A program made the translations under genes and the position numbers. Shown piece by piece: positions 46,577 to 55,172 of a stretch of 64,000 nucleotides of DNA. Origin of the DNA: Saccharopolyspora galaxeae (GTDB lineage Bacteria; Actinomycetota; Actinomycetes; Mycobacteriales; Pseudonocardiaceae); contig NZ_JADDUE010000015.1 in assembly GCF_016526145.1 (NCBI RefSeq), forward strand, positions 54,168-118,167, in the 5' to 3' direction. The notes under the pieces were generated by a model. That model saw only the letters and a program-made list of their open reading frames with translations. It was not told where the DNA came from and ran no database searches. How positions within the stretch are numbered: the first letter of the stretch is position 1; each line of letters opens with the position of its first letter.

Positions 46577-47116
46577 CTAACGCGAGTCGTACTCGCTCCA
46601 CGATATTGACTGCGCAATCGCGGCCTCGCGCTGGGCGCACGCATCGGCGATGCACTGCGGATCGGTGGTCGGCTCGGCGCCGAGCCACGCGCCGTCCGGG
46701 GAGTAGCGCATGGTCCACAGCCTGCGTGCGTCGATGAGCCAGTAGTCGGCGGCGTGCACGTCGGTCGGCCATTGATCTCCGCGGACGGGAATGATCCGGA
46801 CGTCCTCCCCCGCTTGAACGTTGGGGGCGTACGAGGCCAGTTCGAACCGTACGTAGTCGGTCAGCGGTTCGGTCACTACGTGCACGCGCTGGAGCCGGCA
46901 GCCCTGGCCGACGCGGTGACGGGTGCGTTCGCACCACTGCTGGAGTTCCGCGGTGACCGGGATGCGGCCGGTGCGTCGCCACTCGGCAAAGGCGTCGTCC
47001 TCGCTGCTACCGGAGTAGTTCTGCAACGTCTCCAGACGAAACAGCGAATAGCGGAAGGCGGCAAGCTCGTGACGAAGCTGGTCGATGCCCTCGCGCAGGT
47101 CTTGCGCGGGCGTCAC
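46577..47116 (-). CDS. DUF6879-family protein
   Basis: A 179-residue protein with the DUF6879 features: FRLETLQNYSGSSEDDAFAE near residue 25, RVHVVTEPLTDYVRFEL in the middle and DYWLIDARRLWTMRYSPDG later. The GTG start at 47116 overlaps the preceding stop (GTGA). Function unknown; the family commonly occurs beside XRE regulators. Confidence 0.88.
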   Translation of the reverse strand: MTPAQDLREGIDQLRHELAAFRYSLFRLETLQNYSGSSEDDAFAEWRRTGRIPVTAELQQWCERTRHRVGQGCRLQRVHVVTEPLTDYVRFELASYAPNVQAGEDVRIIPVRGDQWPTDVHAADYWLIDARRLWTMRYSPDGAWLGAEPTTDPQCIADACAQREAAIAQSISWSEYDSR

Positions 47117-47331
47117 AGGGCCTTCTCCTGGTAAAGGCGGGCGACCTCGACGAGGATCTCGGGCTTGATCAGGACACCCGACTCGCCCGGGAGCAGATTT
47201 TCCATGTTGGCGAAGGTCTCCGGGTCCATCTCGAGGCCCTGGACGGCCATCATGCCGTTCTCGGCGAGGTAGACGCTCTGGCAGCCGGTGGGGTTCGACT
47301 CCGGGTCCTTGCAGATCTTGTGCAGGTGCAC
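47113..47331 (-). CDS. Small DUF6879-linked protein
   Basis: A 72-residue protein: a Cys-containing N-terminus (KICKDPESNPTGCQSVYLAE) followed by an acidic middle. GTG 47331 is preferred, five bases after GGGAGG; a longer frame from 47418 would run through the promoter repeats. Co-translated with the DUF6879 gene. Confidence 0.7.
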   Translation of the reverse strand: MHLHKICKDPESNPTGCQSVYLAENGMMAVQGLEMDPETFANMENLLPGESGVLIKPEILVEVARLYQEKAL

Positions 47332-47417
47332 GACGGCCTCCCGTCTCGTCGGGGCGCGAACGCCACGATCTTCGCTTAGAACGACCTTGACTGTCCATAA
47401 CCTTGCTGACAACCTCA

Positions 47418-47436
47418 TTCTAACCGCGTTCTAACC
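47418..47436. promoter_or_regulatory. Direct repeat TTCTAACC, candidate XRE operator
   Basis: TTCTAACC-GCG-TTCTAACC, two perfect 8-base direct repeats 11 bases apart, about one helical turn. They lie between the XRE operon and the divergent methyltransferase gene and could control both. Confidence 0.5.
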
Positions 47437-47581
47437 TTGATCGTCGTTAGGCGGTGTTCCCGATAGCCGTCGGCGGCTTCCCCTCCCTGCCCACCAGGGC
47501 GCAACGACAGCTGGCGTTCAGGGAGCACACGCGCGTGCGGCGAACAGCGGGAAGATCATCGAGAGAAAGGCAGGAAGCCCG

Positions 47582-48892
47582 GTGAGCACATCTTCCGAAC
47601 AGGACCCGGACGACTCGCTGGAACCGGCGGCGAGCCCTGCCACCGGGGCGACCCCGATTCAGCCGCCGCGGGCGGCGATGGTGCAGCGGTTGTGGAAGCT
47701 CAACGCGCTGCGTTCGGAACGTGTCGCGGAGGTCTTCGCCACGGTCGACAGGCACGTGTTCGCACCGAGTGTGCCGGCGGAAGAGGTCTACGACGCTACG
47801 ACCGCAGTTCGGACGAAGTGGGACGAGCACGGCAGCGCGATCAGCTCGATCTCCGCTCCGCAGATCCAGGCGTTCATGTTGGAACAAGCGGATGTCCGGC
47901 CGGGGATGCGCGTGTTGGAGGTCGGCTCGGGCGGCGTCAACGCCGCCATGCTGGCCGAACTCGTCGGCGACACGGGCACCGTGACCACAATGGACATTGA
48001 TCCGGAGATCACCGGCCGAGCCCGGAAACTGTTGGATGCGGCGGGATACCCGCAGGTGCACGTGGAGTGCGCGGACGCCGAGCATGGCGTGCCCGCACGA
48101 GCACCTTTTGATGTGGCGCTGGTGACGGTCGGCTGCTGGGACCTTCCTGCCGCGTTGATGGACCAGCTTGCCGAGAGCGGACGCGTCGTCGTTCCGCTGC
48201 GGATGCGGGGGATTACGCGGTCCCTGTCGTTGCGTCGCGCCGGTGACCACTTGCTGGCGGATTCGGCCGAGGTGTGCGGGTTCGTCAAGGCACAAGGTCT
48301 TGGCGCGCACCAGGAAAGAATGTTGCTGCTGCACGGCGACCGGATCGCTCTGCGCTTCGATGACGGCACCGCACCGGCCGATTCGGCCCGGCTGGACGGC
48401 GCGTTGGGTACCGACCGCGTTGACGTGTGGTCCGGCATCACCGTGGAAGCGATGGAGCCGTTCGACAGCTTGGGGCTGTGGCTGGCTTCGGTGTTGCCGG
48501 GCTCGTGCCGGATCGCGGTCGATCCCGACTACGACCCGGACACCGACAGCGGTCCGGCGATGGTCGTCCCCGAAGGCCGCTGGTTCCCAGACGCCTACGT
48601 CAACTCGCACGAGGACTCGTTCGCCTACCTCGCTACCCGGCGCCTCGACGACGGGCTCTTCGAGTTCGGCGCCCACGCCTTCGGCCCGCACGCCGGAGAG
48701 GCCGCCGAGGCGATGGTGGAGCAGATCCGCGCGTGGGACCGCGACTATCGCCACGGCCCTGACCCGAGCGTCGCCGTCTGGCCGTACGACGCCCCGGACG
48801 AGGCGCTGGAGTCCCCGGATGCCGCTGCGACGACGGTGATCCCGAAGCGGCACACCACCATCACGATCTCCTGGCCGCACCCTTCGGCGTAG
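47582..48892 (+). CDS. PCMT-like methyltransferase, FxLD lanthipeptide system
   Basis: A 436-residue protein. The N-terminal half is a protein-L-isoaspartate methyltransferase-like SAM domain (MRVLEVGSGGVNAAMLAELV, then TMDIDPEI), and the C-terminal half is the extension found in the FxLD-system methyltransferases of class I lanthipeptide loci. Related enzymes methylate an Asp side chain of the modified peptide, which then forms a succinimide or isoaspartate. GTG 47582 follows AGGAAG. It directly precedes the precursor gene. Confidence 0.93.
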   Translation: MSTSSEQDPDDSLEPAASPATGATPIQPPRAAMVQRLWKLNALRSERVAEVFATVDRHVFAPSVPAEEVYDATTAVRTKWDEHGSAISSISAPQIQAFMLEQADVRPGMRVLEVGSGGVNAAMLAELVGDTGTVTTMDIDPEITGRARKLLDAAGYPQVHVECADAEHGVPARAPFDVALVTVGCWDLPAALMDQLAESGRVVVPLRMRGITRSLSLRRAGDHLLADSAEVCGFVKAQGLGAHQERMLLLHGDRIALRFDDGTAPADSARLDGALGTDRVDVWSGITVEAMEPFDSLGLWLASVLPGSCRIAVDPDYDPDTDSGPAMVVPEGRWFPDAYVNSHEDSFAYLATRRLDDGLFEFGAHAFGPHAGEAAEAMVEQIRAWDRDYRHGPDPSVAVWPYDAPDEALESPDAAATTVIPKRHTTITISWPHPSA

Positions 48893-48942
48893 CAACCGAG
48901 TCGGCCAGGTTCGTTGGAACGGAACGATAAGGAAGGAAACGC

Positions 48943-49128
48943 ATGGCGGCCAACACGACCACGCTGTCCCGCACCGAGGACGTCGACATCAGCGACGATT
49001 TCACGCTCGACTTCCAGGTGATCGAGTCCGCGTACCCGCTCGCGAAGTTGAGTTGCGACACCGATGACGGGTGCGGGCAGACCTGCTCCACCAGCGCCTG
49101 CAACAGCCAGGCCAACAACCCGTCGTGA
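48943..49128 (+). CDS. FxLD-family lanthipeptide precursor
   Basis: A 61-residue precursor. The leader carries the FxLD motif (F20-T-L-D23) in an acidic stretch. The core follows, with Cys at 38, 44, 48 and 53 and Ser/Thr at 37, 40, 47, 49, 50, 51, 55 and 61 for dehydration, so up to four thioether rings are possible. Asp42-Gly43 lies inside the core and is a favoured site for succinimide formation by the PCMT-like enzyme. ATG 48943 is behind AAGGAAGG. It stands 50 bp after the methyltransferase and 74 bp before LanB. Confidence 0.93.
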   Translation: MAANTTTLSRTEDVDISDDFTLDFQVIESAYPLAKLSCDTDDGCGQTCSTSACNSQANNPS

Positions 49129-49202
49129 ACCCTGCCCTCGCCGGGACGCCGAATCCCCGTGGCGCCCCGGCGGGGACGCTCTGTCCGATCCAGGAGGTTT
49201 GC

Positions 49203-52200
49203 GTGGCCACGCCGTGCCTTTTTCGTCACGCCGAGTTCGTACTGGTTCGAGCGAGCACCGACCCGGGAGGACTGAGCCTGCCGCGGCTGGATCTGCACAC
49301 TGCCGAGGACGCCGAGACGACCGGCCGGGAATGGCTCACCGAGTTATGGGGCCGCGATGTCGTACGCACCGCCTTCGGTGTCGCCAGCCCAGCACTGTGC
49401 GAGCAGATCGCCGCCGCAGTCGACGGCGCGAAACTCAACCGCCGATCCTGGCGCCGCTTGCTGGTCTCGACGTGCTCCTACGTCCTGCGCTGGCAGCAGC
49501 GCCCCACTCCCTTCGGCCTGTTCGCCGGAGTGACCACCGCAGCTATTGGCGGGTCCACGCACGTCGTCTTCGGCGAGCAGCATCAGCCGCACCGGCAGAT
49601 CGACCCGAACTGGCTCCACAAGTTGATCAGCGAGCTCGAATCCGATCCCGAGGCGCTGGCGAAAGCATCGCTCGTGGTCAACAACGCGGGCACCGTCCGC
49701 GGCGACCGATTCGTCGTCCCCAACCATTTGTCCGGTACCGCTGATGAAAAATCCTCGGCGCAGGTGGCCGCTGGGCTCGATGAGGTCGAACTGGCGCTGC
49801 GTCGCACACGCCCGGTCGATGCCGCACTTGCTGCAGCGCGGGTTCCGATCCCGGGACGAATGCTGATCGACCGACTGCACCGTGAATTCCCGTCGGTTCC
49901 GCGTGAGCAGGTCACGACTCTGATTAGCGGACTTGTCGCGCACCGCGTGCTCGTGACCAGCCTCCGGGCTCCCGCGTCCTACCCGAAGCCCGCCGAACAT
50001 GTTCTCGCGCAGCTGGACGATTCCCACCGCGACAGCGACGAGAACGACCGTGTCGGCGATGCTCGCGAGGCTCTGCGCTCCTTCTTCAGCTCGGGCTCGC
50101 AGGCGAAATCCACCGTGTCCGAAGCCACGAGCTCGGCTCGCTCGACACCTCCGACCAGTGTGGACGTCTCGCTGGACGGACGGATCACGCTTCCGGAGCC
50201 CGTGCTGTGCGAAGCCGAGTCGGCGGCCTCCGTCCTGCTCGAGGTGAGTCCGAGCCCGTTCGGCACTGCACCGCGGCGCGACTACCACCTGCGGTTCCGA
50301 GAACGGTACGGCTCCGGTGCGCTGGTCCCGGTACGCGAGTTGGTGTCCGACTCCGGGCTCGGTTTCCCAACCGGTTTCCTCGGCGCGGCCCGCGAACAAG
50401 GGGCTCGCTTCCTGACCGATCGCGACGCCGCCCTGCAAGCGATGCTGCAGGAGACCGTCCTCGATGGACGGACCGAACTCGCCTTGTCCGAGGAACTGAT
50501 CGAGCAACTCTCCGTCGGAGACCACCGCGATCTGACGCCTCCTGAACGCGTCGAGCTGGCGTTCACGATCCACACAACCTCGACCGAGGCCCTGGACCAG
50601 GGACGGTTTCAGCTGTGGGTCACCGGGGCTCCGGTGCCGACCTCCAGCATGGCCGGGCGCTTCGCCAGCGTGCTCGACGAGCACGCGCGGCAACGGCTGT
50701 CCCGCACCTATCCCCAAGGGGACGAGGTGATGGTCGCCCAACTGTCTTTTGCCCCGCGGCGCATCGCCAATGAAGCCGTCACCCGCACTCCGGACCTGTT
50801 GCCGTGGCTGTTGCCCATCGGCGAGCACCCGCCGGAGCTCGGCGCCGACTCAGCTCGGTTACTTCATCTCGACGACCTCGCGGTGACCGCCAGCTCCACC
50901 CAGTTCTTCCTCATCCACCGCCCCAGCGGAAAGCCTGTGCACCCCTACGTGCCACACGCCTTGGAAACCACCGTCTACACGCCACCACTGGTGCGTTTCC
51001 TCGCCGAACTGCCCACCGCGCGGCGGGCGGTGTTCGGCCCCATCGACTTCGGCGCGAGCCGCACCCTGCGATTCCTGCCCCGCATCCGACACGGCCGCAG
51101 CGTGTTGTCCCCGGCGCGGTGGTTGCTACACGTCACCGATCTCCCCGGCGCACGCGCCGCGAGCAGTGAATGGGAGCAAGCCTTGAAAAGGTGGCGCGAG
51201 CGCTGGCGAGTTCCCGCCCACGTGCTCCTCGTCGAAGGAGAACAACGCCTCCCGCTCGACCTCGACGAACCGACCCAGCGCAGCCTGCTGCGCGTGCGCC
51301 TGAACCGAGCAGGCAAGGCGGAGCTTCGCGAAGCAGGCGATCCCGCACGACGCGGCTGGACGGGACGCGCGTGCGAATTCCTGGTCCCCCTCACCGCTAG
51401 CCCGATCCCGCCCGCGCCGCCGGTCAGCCGGAAAGTCGTCGTCCGCGATGACAGCGTCGGCTCGCCCGCCCGAAACGACGGCGCCTTCCCGGGCACTTCA
51501 TCGCTCGTCTTGTCCACATTGGAAGGACATCCGCAGCGGTTCGACACCATCCTGGCCGACCATCTCCCGAACCTGCACCAGCACCTCGACAACGAGATCC
51601 AACGCCTGTGGTTCCGCCGCCACCACGACACCACCCGACCTGACTCGGACCACTCGCTACAGCTATGGCTGAGGCTGACCAGCGCCGACCGCTACGGATC
51701 CGCTACGACATGCCTGGCCGAATGGGCCGAAGACCTGCGCGCGTCCGGACTGCTGGCCCAAGTCAGCTTCGAGACCGCCTGGGCACAACCCGGCAAGTAC
51801 GGCGACCTGTCCGCCGCCGAGTGGGTGTTCGCGACCGATTCCGCAGCCGCACTTGCCGAGATCTCCTGTGCCGAACAGCTTCAGCTTGCTCGAGCTGCGG
51901 TGGCTGCGGTGTCGATGGTTGATCTCGCCACAGCCCTCGCATCGGACGCGAAGAAGGGCTGGGAGATGGTGATCGCCAGCCTCCCGCAGCAGACCGGCCC
52001 GCTCGACGCTGTTCTGCGCGAGAACGCCCTCCGCTTTGCACGCGACCTACGACAGGATCAGCCAGCCGCCCGCGACGATGTACTGCGCGCGGCATGGGCC
52101 GAGCGTCGCGAAGCGCTCGAAACGTACCGAGCGCAGCTCGACCGTCCGCCGGAATCAGTCCTCCGAGCGCTGTTGCACGAACATTTCCGGAGGACCATCG

Positions 52201-52292
52201 CGGTTTCCCGCGAACAGGAGGAGATCACCAACCGGCTCGCCCGCGCCGTCGCGTTGCAGGCGCTCGCGCTGACCCAACGAGGTGTTGAATGA
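49203..52292 (+). CDS. Lantibiotic dehydratase LanB, full length
   Basis: A 1029-residue class I dehydratase. The glutamylation domain has the conserved RWQQRPTPFGLFAG (about 95-108), where the arginines and Thr bind glutamyl-tRNA in NisB. The C-terminal elimination domain (about 770-1029, from PHQRFD-like and LWLRLTSADRYG segments) is present. It uses Glu-tRNA to glutamylate Ser/Thr and eliminates Glu to give dehydro residues. GTG 49203 follows CAGGAGG. Its stop overlaps the LanC ATG. Confidence 0.95.
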   Translation: MATPCLFRHAEFVLVRASTDPGGLSLPRLDLHTAEDAETTGREWLTELWGRDVVRTAFGVASPALCEQIAAAVDGAKLNRRSWRRLLVSTCSYVLRWQQRPTPFGLFAGVTTAAIGGSTHVVFGEQHQPHRQIDPNWLHKLISELESDPEALAKASLVVNNAGTVRGDRFVVPNHLSGTADEKSSAQVAAGLDEVELALRRTRPVDAALAAARVPIPGRMLIDRLHREFPSVPREQVTTLISGLVAHRVLVTSLRAPASYPKPAEHVLAQLDDSHRDSDENDRVGDAREALRSFFSSGSQAKSTVSEATSSARSTPPTSVDVSLDGRITLPEPVLCEAESAASVLLEVSPSPFGTAPRRDYHLRFRERYGSGALVPVRELVSDSGLGFPTGFLGAAREQGARFLTDRDAALQAMLQETVLDGRTELALSEELIEQLSVGDHRDLTPPERVELAFTIHTTSTEALDQGRFQLWVTGAPVPTSSMAGRFASVLDEHARQRLSRTYPQGDEVMVAQLSFAPRRIANEAVTRTPDLLPWLLPIGEHPPELGADSARLLHLDDLAVTASSTQFFLIHRPSGKPVHPYVPHALETTVYTPPLVRFLAELPTARRAVFGPIDFGASRTLRFLPRIRHGRSVLSPARWLLHVTDLPGARAASSEWEQALKRWRERWRVPAHVLLVEGEQRLPLDLDEPTQRSLLRVRLNRAGKAELREAGDPARRGWTGRACEFLVPLTASPIPPAPPVSRKVVVRDDSVGSPARNDGAFPGTSSLVLSTLEGHPQRFDTILADHLPNLHQHLDNEIQRLWFRRHHDTTRPDSDHSLQLWLRLTSADRYGSATTCLAEWAEDLRASGLLAQVSFETAWAQPGKYGDLSAAEWVFATDSAAALAEISCAEQLQLARAAVAAVSMVDLATALASDAKKGWEMVIASLPQQTGPLDAVLRENALRFARDLRQDQPAARDDVLRAAWAERREALETYRAQLDRPPESVLRALLHEHFRRTIAVSREQEEITNRLARAVALQALALTQRGVE

Positions 52293-53521
52293 ACCGGCAC
52301 CACTTCGCCGCGCCCGGCACCACGAAGCACGCCGAACTCCTCAGCGTTCTGGCAACGCCCCTGACCGAACCCGACGCCGGGCAGCCCGAGCTGGCCCAAT
52401 CGTTGTCCCGCGGAGCCGCCGGCATCGCCCTCTGGCACCTCGAACGCGCCCACCACGATGTCCCCGAAACACGGCCTCTGCTGCACCAGTGGGTGCGCGC
52501 CGCGCTAGCTTCGCCGATCAGTTCAGCCGAAACTGCGGGCCTGCACGCAGGTCTGCCCGCGATCACGTTCCTACTGCACCTTGCCGAGCCCGTACTGCCC
52601 GAATATCGCCCGGCCATCACCGAGTTCGACCAGCACCTGAGACGGCTCGCCCACCGCCGGGTCGACGCCGCGCTGGAACGCATCCGGCACGGCCTTCCGA
52701 CTCGTTTCGCCGAGTACGACCTGATGCGCGGGCTGACCGGGATCGGGCACCTGCTGCTGCACCATCAACCAGGCTCCGATGCCCTGGCCCGGGTACTGGA
52801 CTACCTCGTGCGGCTGACCAAACCGATCACCGCCGACGGGACGACACTGCCGGGATGGTGGGTCGACCACGCACCCGACCAGCTGCTGCCGACACCGGGC
52901 GGGCACAGCAACCTCGGCATTGCCCACGGCATCACCGGCCCCCTCGCCGTGCTCGCCCACGCGGCACGGCGCGCGATCACCGTCGATGGCCAATACGACG
53001 CGATCGAGCGGATCTGCGCGCACCTCGACCACTGGCAGCAGGACAGCAACGCCGGACCCTGGTGGCCGTATTGGATCGACCACCACGACTACGTCCTCGG
53101 GCGCCTCACCAACCACCAGCCGGGACGGCCATCGTGGTGCTACGGCACCCCAGGGATCGCCCGAGCACAACAAGTCGCAGGACTCGCCACCGGCGATACC
53201 ACTCGGCAACACGTCGCGGAGGAAGCACTGCTGGCCTGCCTCAACGACGCCAGCCAAACTGACCTGATCAGCGACATCGGCCTATGTCACGGATGGGCCG
53301 GGCTGTACCTCACGGCAGCTCGAACTGCCCACGAAGCAGCCACCCCGGACCTCGCCGCAATGCTGCCTTCCCTCGCACAGCAACTCGTCCGACACAACGA
53401 AGCCACTCCGCCTCCCGAACTCGGCTTGCTCAACGGCGCTACCGGCGTCGCCCTCACCCTTCACGCCGCCAGAACGGGCATCCCGACATCCGGATGGGAA
53501 CAATGCCTCCTGATCAGCTGA
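52289..53521 (+). CDS. Lanthionine cyclase LanC
   Basis: A 410-residue cyclase. The zinc ligands Cys284 (SWCYGTPG), Cys333 and His334 (GLCHGWAG) are all present, as is His213 in GIAHGITG. It adds the cysteine thiols of the precursor to dehydroalanine or dehydrobutyrine. The ATG overlaps the LanB stop (ATGA), so the two are co-translated. Slightly shorter at the C-terminus than many LanCs, which suggests its end is trimmed by the next gene. Confidence 0.95.
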   Translation: MNRHHFAAPGTTKHAELLSVLATPLTEPDAGQPELAQSLSRGAAGIALWHLERAHHDVPETRPLLHQWVRAALASPISSAETAGLHAGLPAITFLLHLAEPVLPEYRPAITEFDQHLRRLAHRRVDAALERIRHGLPTRFAEYDLMRGLTGIGHLLLHHQPGSDALARVLDYLVRLTKPITADGTTLPGWWVDHAPDQLLPTPGGHSNLGIAHGITGPLAVLAHAARRAITVDGQYDAIERICAHLDHWQQDSNAGPWWPYWIDHHDYVLGRLTNHQPGRPSWCYGTPGIARAQQVAGLATGDTTRQHVAEEALLACLNDASQTDLISDIGLCHGWAGLYLTAARTAHEAATPDLAAMLPSLAQQLVRHNEATPPPELGLLNGATGVALTLHAARTGIPTSGWEQCLLIS

Positions 53522-54507
53522 ACACCGCGGCAGCGCCGGCCGAGCTCATCGCCACGGCCATCCGCAGCGTGACGGCAGGCGAAATCCTCACCGAAGCCGC
53601 CGCAGCCCACGACCTCGATGTCGGCGAGCTCGCTGACGCACTCGACACCTACGACCGGGCCGGACGCGCCGCCGTGTACGACCGCGCGGCAGATGCGACT
53701 TGGTGGCAAGCACATCTCGAATTCAGCGCATGGGACCAAGCCGAACTCGTCGCAGCCTCAGCCCTCGCACCACTCCTGAACGCTTGGAGCCGGACCGGCC
53801 TCCTCCGGCAATGGTGGTTCATCCGGAAAGCACCGAGCTGGCGCCTCCGCCTGCAACCCGACACCGACCACGATGCGCTGCACACCCACGCCACCACCGA
53901 GCTCGACCGCCTTGTCCAACACGGCCACCTCGCCAGCTGGCGCCCGAGCCACTACGAACCCGAAGCCCTCGCATTCGGAGGCCCCACCGGAATCCGCATC
54001 GCACACACCCTGTTCAGCGCCGACAGCGCCAACCTCCTCGCCCACCTCCACACCCGACACGTGCCGCTCGGCCGCATTGAACTCTCGATGCTGCTGTGCA
54101 CCCAGCTCTTCCGCGCCGCGGGACAAGAACAGTTCGAGGCCGCCGACATCTGGCACCGCGTCACCTACCTGCGGCCGCACCCGCAGCACACCAGCACCGA
54201 CACCGGACACCACACCGACTTGACCCAGCAGCTACGCACGATGCTGACCTACGCTCGACCCACCGGACCGCTCTTCGCCCCCGAAGGCCCCCTCCACGCA
54301 GCCCACGACTGGGCACACGCCTTCCACCAAGCCGGACGTGACCTCGCCCGCGCAGCACAAGAATCCAAGCTGCACAGGGGAATCCGACACATCCTCGCCC
54401 ACCACGTGATCTTCCACTGGAACCGGCTCGGCCTCGACACCAACACCCAGCACGCACTCGCCCACGCCGCGACCTGTGCACTGCTCCCGCTTGAGACCAC
54501 GCTTTGA
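53494..54507 (+). CDS. Stand-alone thiopeptide-type bacteriocin biosynthesis protein
   Basis: A protein of about 337 residues containing the thiopep_ocin/SpaB_C domain (TWWQAHLEFSAWDQAELVAA; LLRQWWFIRKAPSWRLRLQP), the same fold as the LanB elimination domain. An N-terminal helical region of about 55 residues precedes it. Because LanB already has this domain, this second copy may perform an extra elimination, bind the leader or add another modification. It starts inside the end of LanC at ATG 53494 or 53503. Confidence 0.92.
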   Translation: MGTMPPDQLNTAAAPAELIATAIRSVTAGEILTEAAAAHDLDVGELADALDTYDRAGRAAVYDRAADATWWQAHLEFSAWDQAELVAASALAPLLNAWSRTGLLRQWWFIRKAPSWRLRLQPDTDHDALHTHATTELDRLVQHGHLASWRPSHYEPEALAFGGPTGIRIAHTLFSADSANLLAHLHTRHVPLGRIELSMLLCTQLFRAAGQEQFEAADIWHRVTYLRPHPQHTSTDTGHHTDLTQQLRTMLTYARPTGPLFAPEGPLHAAHDWAHAFHQAGRDLARAAQESKLHRGIRHILAHHVIFHWNRLGLDTNTQHALAHAATCALLPLETTL

Positions 54508-54641
54508 ACTGGACCTGCAGTGGCAACTCCGCAAAACGGCTCGTCCCGCTACCGCGATTTGTCTGAGACGAGCGACGACGCAGCAGCACCAAGAACGCCC
54601 ACTCCGAGAGTGCCCTCCAGAACGACGTCGGGCCGGAGAAG

Positions 54642-55172
54642 CTATGCGTCGTGCAGTGCTTCGCGTACCTTCTGGTGAATACTCTCTAGGAGGATTGTAA
54701 GGTCGTTCGCGATCACGTCGACGCCACCGGATTCGACCTCGTATGTGGAACCGACGAGAGCGCCGCCTTGGAGGAGGTAGATCCTTCCATCTGATCGACT
54801 CAGGGCGAACAGCCCTCCACCACCGTCGGATCCGATGACGATGATCGAGTCCTCGACAGCGCCCGTGACGCGGGTGGGTTGACCGTCTTTCGCACCGTCG
54901 ACAACAGCCGTGGCCGATTCGATGAACAGGCCGTTCTGCACGTCGGGAAGTGACACTTCGTGAACTTCCGAGTAGAATTCGAGCAGGCCCGAGGGAGCAC
55001 CCATCGACGAAAGTTCGGCGATGGCTTCGCTTTCACCGCCTTCTTCCGACCTGGTCACCACATTGTCGTCGGGAGGGTATCCGAATGTGTCCTCGAATCC
55101 GCGCATGAGTTCGTCGAGGTCTTGCGACATCGACTGGATCCAGCTATTTAGGCTCTGCCCAGAAATATTCAC
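54642..55172 (-). CDS. SUKH (SMI1/KNR4)-like immunity protein
   Basis: A 176-residue acidic protein matching the SMI1/KNR4 immunity fold: an N-terminal helix-rich part with LMRGFEDTFGYPPDD and a core with GAPSGLLEFYSEVHEVSLPD, followed by IIVIGSDGGGGLFALS. SUKH proteins neutralise polymorphic nuclease toxins. It begins (GTG 55172, AGGGG upstream) inside the last codons of the RHS toxin, so toxin and immunity are co-translated. ATG 55130 is an alternative start. Confidence 0.87.
   Translation of the reverse strand: MNISGQSLNSWIQSMSQDLDELMRGFEDTFGYPPDDNVVTRSEEGGESEAIAELSSMGAPSGLLEFYSEVHEVSLPDVQNGLFIESATAVVDGAKDGQPTRVTGAVEDSIIVIGSDGGGGLFALSRSDGRIYLLQGGALVGSTYEVESGGVDVIANDLTILLESIHQKVREALHDA

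Noticed and set aside
47447..48895. 482-codon open frame on the minus strand
   Set aside because: Opposite the FxLD methyltransferase, whose SAM motif and start site are convincing.
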